DNA from: Janthinobacterium sp. BJB426
GTDB lineage: Bacteria > Pseudomonadota > Gammaproteobacteria > Burkholderiales > Burkholderiaceae_D
Direction of reading: 5' to 3'
Assembly: GCF_002735705.1 (NCBI RefSeq)
Contig: NZ_PDZL01000029.1
Location: 1 to 56,775 of the forward strand
Length of the DNA stretch: 56,775 nucleotides
Part shown: positions 1 through 8,800 of the stretch, piece after piece
How the letters are laid out: each line of letters starts with the position of its first letter
How positions within the stretch are numbered: position 1 is the first letter of the stretch
Translations under genes and position numbers: made by a program
Notes under the pieces: generated by a model
Told to the model about the DNA's origin: nothing
The model's database searches: none
Seen by the model: the letters and a program-made list of their open reading frames with translations, nothing else

Positions 1-2176
1 GGCTGGCATACGCGACCGTCTTGTGCGTGACGGCGGCGGCGCTGAAGGTTGCACCCAGCTTGGCTGCCTGCTTGAGCAAGACCATGCCCGGTGCATTGTC
101 GCCGGCCGGATCGCGCGCCTGCGCGTCATGGTTGACGAGGTAGCTGGAAATGAGCAGGCCGGCACCGGCCCGCACGGCGCCGTAAGCGTCGGTGCGCAGC
201 TCGGCGCCCGTGCCGCGCAGGCTGCCCCGGTAATTGTCGGCCGCATGGATCAGGTGGCCAAGATTGAGTTCGCTTGCCGCATGGCTGCTCTTGAGCTGGA
301 TGCGCCCCTGCTGGTCGGTATCGTCGAACAGCAACTGGTTGTAGCCAGAGCCGGAGCCGGCGGCGCCGAATTCCTTGCTGCGGATGCCCCATTGCGCCGC
401 GCCGTTGCGATGGCCCGCGCTACCGCCAGCCGCGCCATGCCAGAGCGGGCTGTTGCCGCCAGCCACGTTGCCCTGCGCCGATGGCGCATGGTCACGCGCC
501 GGCTCGAAGACGCTGGCGTCCGCGGGCTTGTCCGTGATGCCGCCCGGCGAGGGCGCGACGCCGCCCTCGCCTTGCCCGTTGTACAGGGCGCCGACGATGA
601 TGGGCCGGTCGATATCGCTTTCCAGAAATTGCACCAGCACTTCCTGGCCGATGCGCGGCAGGAACTGGCTGCCCATGCCGCCGCCGGCCGAGCGCTGCGC
701 CACGCGCACCCAGCAGGTGGCGCTGCCGTCAAGTTGCCAGTGGAAACGGATGCGCACCCGGCCCAGCTTGTCGCAATGGATTTCGCTGCCGCCGCTGGCG
801 CTGGTGCCGCCGTCGGCGCCGACGACGATGGCGCTCTGGCTGCCGCAGGCCGTCGGTTTCGGGTGGTGGCGCGCGTCGCCGCCGTCATGCACGGGGCGCC
901 ATGGCGTATCGGCCGCGATCGCTTCAATATGGTTGGCATAGCCGCTCTCGGCCGCCTGCGCGATCACTTGCGGGAAATGCGCGATATCGCGCGGCGCCAG
1001 CGCCTGGCCAGCCAGGCTTTCCTGCAGCAATTCGGGAATGGGGCCGAACAGTTCAGCCAAGCCCTGCCTGGCGGGCGCCGGCAGATTATTCACGCCCACG
1101 CTGCACACGCGCAGCACCACCAGCGCCGGCGCCTCGGCGCCGTCCTGCTGCAGCGGTCCCTGCGTCAGGGTAAAGCGCGTGCCGGCACGCAAGGTGCGCA
1201 CGGTCGAACGCGCCTGCCAGCGCTCGCCGCGCGCTTCGATCGCCTGCATCTGCAGCAAGGCATAGCGTTCGGCCTGGGCCGCACTGGCATAAAAATACTG
1301 GCCGGGCGTGTCATAGCTTTCCAGCGCGGGCGCGCTTTTCCCGCCCGGTGCCAGCCGCGTGGGCACGCTGGCGCCGACGGCCTTCTTGGCCTTGTAATCG
1401 TAGCTGAGCACTGTTGCCACCGCCGTGCGCAAGCCGTGTGCCCGGCACAGCGCCTGGATGGAATCGGCCTGTTCCATGGCCCGCGCGCCCTGAAAACGGA
1501 TGCCGCCGCCTTGCGCGCTGCTGGCATCTTCCGGCACCGCGCTCAGGGCGCTGCTGTCGGCGAACAGCACCAGGCAATGGCCTCCCTCGTGTTCTTCGAA
1601 ACGCCAGGCCAGGCCTTCTTCGCCCAGCAGGCGCGTGACGAAGGCCAGGTCCGACTCGCGGTACTGGCAGCAATAGCTGCGCGGCTGCGCCTCGGCCATG
1701 AACGGCCCGGTATCGCCGCTCCAGCGCCAGTCGGCTTGCGGCGCGTAGGCCTGGAACACGCTGTCGACGATCTCGATCACGCTCTTGTCTTGCCAGACGC
1801 GGCTGTTGCGTACCTGGCTCAACAGCCATAACCACGGCGTCAGGCGCAGCCGGAAACGGGCCAGTCCGCCATCGCTGCCCAGCATGGCGGCAGCGCTGAT
1901 ATAGCCGCTAAAGACAGCGCGGCTGCCATCGGCCAGGCTGGCGTGCAGCGCGGCCGGCTTGCCCAGCAACGGCGCCAGCGCCACATTCGCCTGCGTGGAC
2001 AGCACGATGATGTCGCGCGCGCCCACGGTCTGCAACTGTTCGTCGGCGACAAACGCTTCCACCAGCCACTGCGCCGTCCCGCCTTCGCCGCCGTCCAGCG
2101 ACAGTTCATACAGCCGCGTCACGCTGCTGAAACCAGCCAGGGAAGCGTTGACCTGATCGGCGCTGGCGGCACTCAT
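1..2176 (-). CDS. vgrG: Type VI secretion spike protein VgrG, 3' end cut by the window edge
   Basis: My reading of the minus strand from the ATG at 2176 stays open to position 1 (725 codons), so the C-terminus is missing. VgrG trimers, tipped by PAAR proteins, form the puncturing spike of the T6SS. The N-terminal part fits the gp27-like fold (an early LYELSLDGG strand, then CQYRESDLAFVTRLLAEEGL near residue 170). The middle fits the gp5-like OB region (GRVRIRFHWQ, then WVRVAQ, FLPRIGQEVLVQFLESDIDRP). The last visible residues (AGLLISSY, then KLGATFSAAA) look like the start of a DUF2345 extension. The start overlaps the stop of the upstream membrane protein (ATGA), implying translational coupling. 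Any effector domain would lie outside the window. Confidence 0.93.
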   Translation of the reverse strand, partial: MSAASADQVNASLAGFSSVTRLYELSLDGGEGGTAQWLVEAFVADEQLQTVGARDIIVLSTQANVALAPLLGKPAALHASLADGSRAVFSGYISAAAMLGSDGGLARFRLRLTPWLWLLSQVRNSRVWQDKSVIEIVDSVFQAYAPQADWRWSGDTGPFMAEAQPRSYCCQYRESDLAFVTRLLGEEGLAWRFEEHEGGHCLVLFADSSALSAVPEDASSAQGGGIRFQGARAMEQADSIQALCRAHGLRTAVATVLSYDYKAKKAVGASVPTRLAPGGKSAPALESYDTPGQYFYASAAQAERYALLQMQAIEARGERWQARSTVRTLRAGTRFTLTQGPLQQDGAEAPALVVLRVCSVGVNNLPAPARQGLAELFGPIPELLQESLAGQALAPRDIAHFPQVIAQAAESGYANHIEAIAADTPWRPVHDGGDARHHPKPTACGSQSAIVVGADGGTSASGGSEIHCDKLGRVRIRFHWQLDGSATCWVRVAQRSAGGGMGSQFLPRIGQEVLVQFLESDIDRPIIVGALYNGQGEGGVAPSPGGITDKPADASVFEPARDHAPSAQGNVAGGNSPLWHGAAGGSAGHRNGAAQWGIRSKEFGAAGSGSGYNQLLFDDTDQQGRIQLKSSHAASELNLGHLIHAADNYRGSLRGTGAELRTDAYGAVRAGAGLLISSYLVNHDAQARDPAGDNAPGMVLLKQAAKLGATFSAAAVTHKTVAYAS

Positions 2177-2964
2177 TTTCCGTCTTTCGCGGCAGCTTGC
2201 CCGGCCTTGCATTGCGCGTTGTCGGTATGGCCCTGGCAGGCGCGCGCGCGGCAGGCCACGGCCGCGTCGCGCTTGAGCGCCGCGCATTGCTGCAACTGGG
2301 CCCGCAGGCCGGACGCGGTTTTCTTTTGCGCCGGCGCGGCCTGCGCGTGGGCAAGCAGGGCCGACAGCAGGGCGATATCGCTGTCTTCCGCGCGGCGCAC
2401 GGGCGTGGCAGCAGGCCCTTTCGCCGCTGGCTTTTTGGCTGCCGGACGGGGCGCCTTGGCCACCGGTTTCGCTGCAGCCGGTGGTGGCGATGGCGTTTCC
2501 AGCGCCTTGCTCAGCACATCGCCGGGATGCGCGGCACTCGCGTTCCGGGCAGCGGCAGTGGCGGTTGTGGCGGTCGCGCCGGCATCGAGCATCTCGCTCA
2601 GGCTCTGCTGCGGTGCGGCTGCGCCGGGCGGCGCCTCGTCATGGATGCTGGCAACGGCCGGCGGCGCCGCCACGACGGCGGGTACGGCGGTGGCGGCGGG
2701 CAGGGAAAGCGGCGCAGCGTCGTCGCCAGCCCGTTCTCCGCGCTGGCCCAGCCAGACGCCGGCGGCCAACAAGAGCAGCAGCGCGGCCACCGCGCCCATG
2801 CCCCCGCGCAGCGCCAGACTGCCGCGCCTGGCCCTGACGGGCGAGCCGGTATTGCCACCCTCGAGCGTGGTCAGGATGCGGTTACGGTCGGCCTCCGCCT
2901 GCTGCGCCTGGGTCAACAGGCTGGGCCGGGCCGGGAGCCGGGGGCTATCGTCATGAGTTCGCAA
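2173..2964 (-). CDS. Predicted inner-membrane protein with Cys-containing C-terminal tail, coupled to vgrG
   Basis: This 263-residue protein is not a family I recognise. It has a basic cytoplasmic N-terminus, one membrane segment near residues 55-73 (GAVAALLLLLAAGVWLG), a long Ala/Pro-rich linker at about 75-195, and a C-terminal patch with four cysteines (QQCAALKRDA, then ACRARACQG, then QCKAG), which could form disulfides in the periplasm. The chosen start is TTG at 2964 because AGGAG sits 8 bases upstream and no in-frame ATG fits as well. The gene is immediately upstream of vgrG with a 4-base overlap, so the two are made together. A role in spike loading or as a T6SS accessory factor is inference. 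Confidence 0.7.
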   Translation of the reverse strand: MRTHDDSPRLPARPSLLTQAQQAEADRNRILTTLEGGNTGSPVRARRGSLALRGGMGAVAALLLLLAAGVWLGQRGERAGDDAAPLSLPAATAVPAVVAAPPAVASIHDEAPPGAAAPQQSLSEMLDAGATATTATAAARNASAAHPGDVLSKALETPSPPPAAAKPVAKAPRPAAKKPAAKGPAATPVRRAEDSDIALLSALLAHAQAAPAQKKTASGLRAQLQQCAALKRDAAVACRARACQGHTDNAQCKAGQAAAKDGK

Positions 2965-3184
2965 AATGTGCGCTCCTGTAATATTTGCAAGACTTTACGC
3001 TATTCAACAAAATCATGACGCGTGCCATAAAATCAACAGTGCGCACCCCCCGCACAATTGAAAAAAGCCCCCCTTAATTATCAGTTTTGTAAGATATACT
3101 TCCAGGCAATATCCATCGCTTCCCTGTTTTCTGTGATGGACAGCACCGTTTCCCGCAGCCAAACATTTCCTGATTGAGGTTAGC
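2965..3184. promoter_or_regulatory. Divergent intergenic region between two T6SS units
   Basis: This 220-base region separates the minus-strand membrane protein and VgrG unit from the plus-strand M15-PAAR-TssM unit, so it must carry both promoters. On the plus strand a TATACT hexamer at 3095-3100 is a possible -10 box, but no convincing -35 sits 16-18 bases upstream. A run of six C bases lies at about 3045. No sigma-54 type GG-N10-GC element was seen. The promoter positions are therefore not resolved. Confidence 0.4.
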
Positions 3185-4027
3185 GTGTTCCTACTCGCGG
3201 TAGCGCTGTATTTCATCCTGGCATGCCTGATCAGCTGGCTGATCCTGTTCCCGGCCGGGCGCGATTTCGTGCTGCACGCCGTCGACGGCGCGGAGCAGCG
3301 CCTGGCGGCCTGCCTGCAGCGCGTGACCAGGCGCCGGCAGTCGGGCATGGCCAGCCTGGCACAGCGATGCGCCACGCTGTGGGCCCGCACTGCCGAGCTG
3401 CTGCGCCGTCATTACCTGCTGTGTCTCGCGGGCGTGGCCGCGATCAGCCTGCCGACCCTGCTGGCCCTGATGGCCGACAGCAAATCCATGCTGGGCGCCT
3501 ACGATGTGTCGACGCGGGAAATGAATACGCAGGTGGCCAGCCTGTTGCAGGGTGAGCAGCTGGTGCCGCCCGTCGACCTGCCGCCGCTGGTGTTTGCCAC
3601 CGAAGAAGTGCGCCAGGAGCGCCCGCTGCTGGTATCGGCCAGCCGCAACTGGACCTTGCTGAATGTGGAATACGCCCAGCGCCTGCTGCTGGTCTTCAAG
3701 ATCATGAAGGAAAAACACGGCTACGAGATGGCGCTGCTGGAAGGCTACCGCAGTCCCGAGCGGCAAGACATGTTGGCGGGCATGGGTCCCAACGTCAGCA
3801 ACGCGGCCGCCTTTCAAAGCTGGCACCAGTACGGCCTGGCGGCCGACTGCGCCTTCCTGCGCAATGGCAAGCTGGTCATTTCCGAGAAGGATCCGTGGGC
3901 CATGCGCGGCTACCAGCTGTATGGCGAAGTGGCCGAATCGGTCGGCATGACCTGGGGCGGACGCTGGAAGATGATGGATTTCGGACATACCGAACTGCGC
4001 CTGCCCGGCGTAATGAAAAAACACTGA
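3185..4027 (+). CDS. Membrane-anchored M15-family peptidoglycan peptidase of the T6SS cluster
   Basis: The protein has 280 residues with a GTG start (GAGG lies 5 bases upstream). Two membrane segments, near residues 1-22 and 77-100, precede a periplasmic domain with M15 (VanY / L-alanyl-D-glutamate endopeptidase) signatures. These are EGYRSPERQ, the zinc-binding SWHQYGLAAD with His214 and Asp221, and the final MDFGHTE with Asp265 and His268. Such enzymes cut peptide stems of peptidoglycan. In Acinetobacter the VanY-type TagX is an L,D-endopeptidase needed for T6SS assembly. The position at the head of the PAAR-TssM operon argues for a similar cell-wall clearing role here rather than for a secreted effector, since it is membrane-tethered. 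The cut bond is unknown. Confidence 0.85.
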   Translation: MFLLAVALYFILACLISWLILFPAGRDFVLHAVDGAEQRLAACLQRVTRRRQSGMASLAQRCATLWARTAELLRRHYLLCLAGVAAISLPTLLALMADSKSMLGAYDVSTREMNTQVASLLQGEQLVPPVDLPPLVFATEEVRQERPLLVSASRNWTLLNVEYAQRLLLVFKIMKEKHGYEMALLEGYRSPERQDMLAGMGPNVSNAAAFQSWHQYGLAADCAFLRNGKLVISEKDPWAMRGYQLYGEVAESVGMTWGGRWKMMDFGHTELRLPGVMKKH

Positions 4028-4038
4028 AGGGAGCGCGT

Positions 4039-4308
4039 ATGGCGGGTCCGGTAATCAGATTAGGCGACAAGACATCGCATGGCGGCACCGTGCTGGAAGC
4101 ATCGGCGGTGAGCGACAGCGGCGGCATCGGCATGGCGCGGGTCGGCGACAAGGTTGCCTGCCCCCTGCCCGGCCATGGCGTGTGCCCCATCGTCAGCGGC
4201 GACCCCGGCTTCATCGTCGATGGCAAGCCCGTGGCGCGCCACGGCGACAAGACCAGCTGTGGGGCGCTGCTGATCGCCAGCCAGCAAGCTACCATCGACC
4301 AGGCATGA
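4039..4308 (+). CDS. PAAR-domain spike tip protein
   Basis: This 89-residue PAAR protein forms the sharp tip that caps the VgrG trimer. It consists of the PAAR fold only (VIRLGDKTSHGGTV at the N-terminus, then MARVGDKVACPLPGHG, then VDGKPVARHGDKTSCG), with the repeated GDK turns and the His/Cys positions that bind the apical metal. There is no C-terminal toxin domain, so it is a structural tip or an adaptor for a separate effector. It starts 11 bases after the M15 peptidase gene with a good AAGGGAG ribosome site, in the same operon as TssM. Confidence 0.95.
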   Translation: MAGPVIRLGDKTSHGGTVLEASAVSDSGGIGMARVGDKVACPLPGHGVCPIVSGDPGFIVDGKPVARHGDKTSCGALLIASQQATIDQA

Positions 4309-4339
4309 CGGCCCTGCCCATACGCGGAGGAGCCCGCTG

Positions 4340-5776
4340 ATGCGCCCCTGGTTGCGACGCTGCCTGTTGAGCGTGTCCGTCTTTGCGCTGAGCTGGACGG
4401 GCGCCATCGCCTACTGGCGCGACAGCACGCGCATGCCGACGCCGGGCGAACTGGCCGGCGCCATGCTGGCACTGCCGCTGGCACTGCTATTGCTGCTGTG
4501 GCTGGGTAAAAAAGTGCTGGCCAGGCTGCTGGCCGGGCCAGCCCTGGCGGCGCCGGGCCTTGCCGCCCCCCTCCAGGCCGAGGCGGCGACACCTCCCGCG
4601 GCGCCGGTGCCGCTGCATATCGTGGCGGCCAGCCTGCGCATGCCGGGCGGCGCCACGCCGTCAGAATTGCTGGCCGCCATGCGCTCCCGCCAAAGCCGTC
4701 CCGCGCTCGACAGCCAGCTGCTCGATGAAGATGGCTATCCCCTGCTGTGTGCCAGGGTGGACGGCATCGACGAAGAGCTGCAGCAGCAATTGCTGGCCGC
4801 CTGGCTGCGCGAGCATCCGCAAGCCGACCTGGCGAGCGAACCGTTTCCCTTCAATCCGGAAGACTTGCGCGCGCTGGCCCTGGGCGCCGTGGTGCTGGCC
4901 GAACTGGTGGACGAAGCCCAGCAGCATGCGCTGTCCGCAGGCGCACCGGCCTCGCCGGCCAGCGCGCTGCCCATGCTGCGGCTGCACCTGCTGATGCCGG
5001 CCTCGTGGAGCGCCGCCCAGCACCAGGCCGGCGACGCCTGGCTGCGCCAACTGACGCGCGAGCAGGGCTGGCCAGCGCAGCAGTTGCTGCCGCCCACCGA
5101 ACCGGCCACCCGGCAACTGGCGCCGTTTGTCCTCTTGAACCAGCTTGCCGGGCACGCGACGCCACAGCAGCCGCCCTGCCTGTCCATCGTGCTGGCCTGC
5201 GATTCGCACCTGGGCGAGCTGCGCGTGCATGTCCTGGCGAGCCAGGGCCAGCTGTTCAGCGCCAGCCAGGCGCAAGGACAGATTCCCGGCGAAGGCGCGG
5301 CCGGCCTGCTGCTGGCCATCCCTGGCGCGGCGCCACCACTGGACGAGCCGGCGCCAGTCCTGCTGCACCGCGCCGCCACGGGCGAACTGCCGCAGGGCGC
5401 CAGCCAGCGGGGAGCAGCCGACAAGAACATGCTGGCGGACCTGGGCAGGCAGGCGCTGGCGGCGGCAGGCGACGAGGCGACGGCCGGCATCGCGCTGGTC
5501 AGCGCCGATACCGACCAGCGCGCCAACCGCATGCTCGAACTGATGCAATGCGCCGCTGCCCTCCTGCCCCAGCTGGACCTGGGCGAGCAGGTGCTGGGCG
5601 TCGGCGCCGCATGCGGCCAGTGCGGCGCCGTCACGACGCTGGCCGCATTGGCCATGGCGCGGCAGGCGGCGGCCGACGACGGCGCGCACGTCTTATGTCT
5701 CAGCAACCTTGATCCACTCCAGCGCGGCGCCCTCGTCATTGGTCCCCCCGCAAAAAGCAGTCACAGCACCACCTGA
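4340..5776 (+). CDS. T6SS-associated inner-membrane protein with thiolase-like C-terminus
   Basis: The protein has 478 residues. Two membrane helices lie near residues 5-25 and 37-57, followed by an Ala/Leu-rich soluble part. The C-terminal segment from about residue 418 (VLGVGAACGQCGAVTTLAAL, then HVLCLSNLDPLQRGALVIGP) resembles the last core strands and helix of ketoacyl synthase / thiolase-fold proteins. The catalytic Cys-His-His set of active ketosynthases is not evident, so this is probably a structural or binding version. The start ATG at 4340 follows a GGAGG-type site. The gene sits between PAAR and tssM. The function is unknown, and an accessory role in spike or membrane-complex assembly is inferred only from position. 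Confidence 0.7.
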   Translation: MRPWLRRCLLSVSVFALSWTGAIAYWRDSTRMPTPGELAGAMLALPLALLLLLWLGKKVLARLLAGPALAAPGLAAPLQAEAATPPAAPVPLHIVAASLRMPGGATPSELLAAMRSRQSRPALDSQLLDEDGYPLLCARVDGIDEELQQQLLAAWLREHPQADLASEPFPFNPEDLRALALGAVVLAELVDEAQQHALSAGAPASPASALPMLRLHLLMPASWSAAQHQAGDAWLRQLTREQGWPAQQLLPPTEPATRQLAPFVLLNQLAGHATPQQPPCLSIVLACDSHLGELRVHVLASQGQLFSASQAQGQIPGEGAAGLLLAIPGAAPPLDEPAPVLLHRAATGELPQGASQRGAADKNMLADLGRQALAAAGDEATAGIALVSADTDQRANRMLELMQCAAALLPQLDLGEQVLGVGAACGQCGAVTTLAALAMARQAAADDGAHVLCLSNLDPLQRGALVIGPPAKSSHSTT

Positions 5777-5826
5777 TACAGCGACGCCCCATTCACGCAC
5801 CTTAACGGTTTGCACACTATAAAACT

Positions 5827-8800
5827 ATGATGCAACGATTCTGGCACTTCCTGACTTCACGCACCAGCCTGCTCATCCTCGGCATCGCGGCCGCCATCCT
5901 GCTGCTGTTCGCCTGCGCCGTCATTTTCGACTGGCCGGCCATCCGGCTGCTGCCCTTCCTGGCCGCGGCGGCGCTGCTGGGCGCCATCGTGTGGTGGCTG
6001 CGCCGCCGCCGGCGCCGGCGCGAGGGCGCCAGCTTCAACAGCATGCTGGAGCAGCAGGCGGCCAGCGCCGCGTCCAAGGCCGGTCCGGTGCAGCGCGAGG
6101 AAACCGAAGCCATCCGCAAGCGCATGCTGGAAGCGATCAATACCATCAAGACATCGCGGCTGGGCCAGCTGTCGGGCGATGCCGCGCTGTATGAATTGCC
6201 GTGGTACATGATCATCGGCAATCCCGCCGCCGGCAAGAGCACGGCGATCGCCAATTCCGGCCTGCAGTTTCCTTTTGTCGACAGCAAGATCGTGCAAGGC
6301 ATGGGCGGCACGCGCAACTGCGACTGGTTTTTCACCACCGACGGCATCCTGCTCGACACGGCCGGTCGCTACGCCATCAACGATGAAGACCGCGCCGAAT
6401 GGTTCGGTTTCCTCAACCTGCTGAAAAAGCACCGCAAGCGCGCGCCGATCAACGGCATCATCATCGCCGTCAGCATTGCCGAGCTGACCGGCAGCAAGCC
6501 CGAATTCGCCATCGAACTGGCCAAGAACCTGCGCCAGCGCGTGCAGGAACTGACGGAGAAGCTGGAAGTCCATGCGCCCGTGTACGTGGTATTCACCAAG
6601 GCCGACCTGATCACCGGCTTTAGCGAATTTTTCCAGGATGCCGAGCGCGCCGAACGCGACAAGGTCTGGGGCGCCACCCTGCCCTACAGCGTCAACAGCT
6701 CGAAGCAGGATGTGCTGGAGCAGTTCGACCAGCGCTTCGACGAGCTGTACGATGGCCTGAAGGACCTCAGCCTGGCCAATATGTCGCTGCTGGGACGCGA
6801 GCGCATGCCGCCCGGCGTGTTCACCTTCCCGCTGGAATTCAGCTCCGTGAAGGGGCCGCTGCGCGCCTTCATCGCCACCCTGTTCGAGGAAAATCCGTTC
6901 CAGTTCAAGCCCGTCTTCCGCGGTTTCTATTTCACCAGCGCGCTGCAGGAAGGCGCTTCCGTCTCCGCCTCGTCGGAACGGGTGGCGCAGCGCTTCGACC
7001 TCAAGCCGCAGCAGCAGGAACACAAGGCGGTGCAGGTCCAGGACCAGCACGGCTACTTCCTGCTGAACCTGTTCCGCAAGGTGATCTTTGCCGACCGGGA
7101 ACTGGTGGCGCAATACGCCAGCCCGCGCAAGACGCGCTTGCGCTATGCCACGTTTTTCACCGCCATCGCGCTGGCCGGTCTGGCGCTGGGCGGCTGGAGC
7201 TGGTCCTACCTGGCCAACCGCCAGCTGGCGGCCAACGTCCAGGCCGACCTGGAGCAAGCCATCAAGGTGCAGGACCAGCGCCTGGATTTGCAGTCGCGCT
7301 TCCAGGCCCTGGAAATCATGCAGGACCGCATCGAGCAGCTGGAAGCGTACCGCAGCAAGCGGCCGCTGGCGCTCAGCCTGGGCTTGTACCAGGGCGACTT
7401 GCTGGAGCGCAAACTGCGCGAAGAGTATTTTTCCGGCCTCAAGGAAGTCATGCTCGCGCCGGTGGCGCAATCGCTGGAGTCGTTCCTCGCGGAAGTAAAC
7501 GCGGGCGCCGACCGGCTGCAGCCGCTGACGGCCGTGCCGGCCGGCACGACGGCCGCCACCACAGCCAATCCGCCAGCCAGTACGCCAGTCACTGCGGCAA
7601 ACCAGCCCTTCAAGGATGCCGCGCCGACGAATGTGGAGGATGCCTACAATGCCCTGAAAACCTACTTGATGCTGGGCGACAAGTCGCGCGCCGAGGCCAG
7701 CCACCTGAACGACCAGCTGACCCGCTACTGGCGCGGCTGGCTCGACGCCAATCGGGGTAACATGCCGCGCGAACAGATGATCCGCAGCGCCGAGCGCCTG
7801 ATCTCGTTCTACCTGACGCAGATCGACGACCCGTCCTGGCCGCAGATCGAGAACAAGCTGGCCCTGGCCGACCAGTCGCGCGACAGCCTGCGCCGCGTGG
7901 TGCGCGGCATGCCGGCGCGCGACCGCGTGTATGCGGATGTGAAGGCGCGCGCCGCCACGCGCTTCCCGTCGATGACGGTGGCGCGCATCGTTGGCGAGCA
8001 GGACAAGGAACTGGTGCTGGGCAGCTACGCCATCCCCGGCACTTTCACACGCGACGCGTGGGAAAAATACATCCAGCAGGCGTTCCAGGAAGCGGCCAAC
8101 CGCGAATTGCAAAGCGCCGACTGGGTGCTCAAGACGGCGTCGAAGGATGACCTGACCCTGGAAGGCAGCCCGGAACAGATCCAGAAGGCGCTGGTGGAAC
8201 TGTACAAGACCGATTACGCCAGGGAGTGGCAGAAATTCATCCAGGGCGTCAGCATCCGCGAATTGAACGGTTTCGACAACGCGGCGCAGGCGATGAACCG
8301 CCTCGGCGATCCGCAAGCGTCGCCCCTCAACAAGCTGATCGAGACGGTGTACCAGGAAACCTCGTGGGACAACCCTTCGCTGCTGGGCCAGGGCTTGCAG
8401 CGCGCCCAGCGCGGGGCGATGGACTGGTTCCGCGAAACGGTGCTGCGCCAGAAGCCCGCCGCCACGGCGGTGGGCCAGGTCGGCGGCGCCATGCCGATGG
8501 GGCCCGTCGGCCGCGAATTTTCCGGCGTGGCGCGCCTGGTGGTGGCACGCGACAAGGAAGCCTCGCCCATGCGCGGCTACCTCGCGGCCCTGTCGAAGCT
8601 GCGCGTGCGCCTCAACCAGATCAAGAACCAGGGCGACACGGGACCCGGCGCCAAGCAGCTGATGCAGCAGACGCTCGATGGCAGCGGCTCGGAGCTGGCC
8701 GACGCGCTCAAGTACGTGGACGAGCAGATGCTGACCGGCATGAGCGACCAGCAAAAGCAGGCCATCCGCCCGCTGCTGGTACGCCCGCTGATGCAGACGT

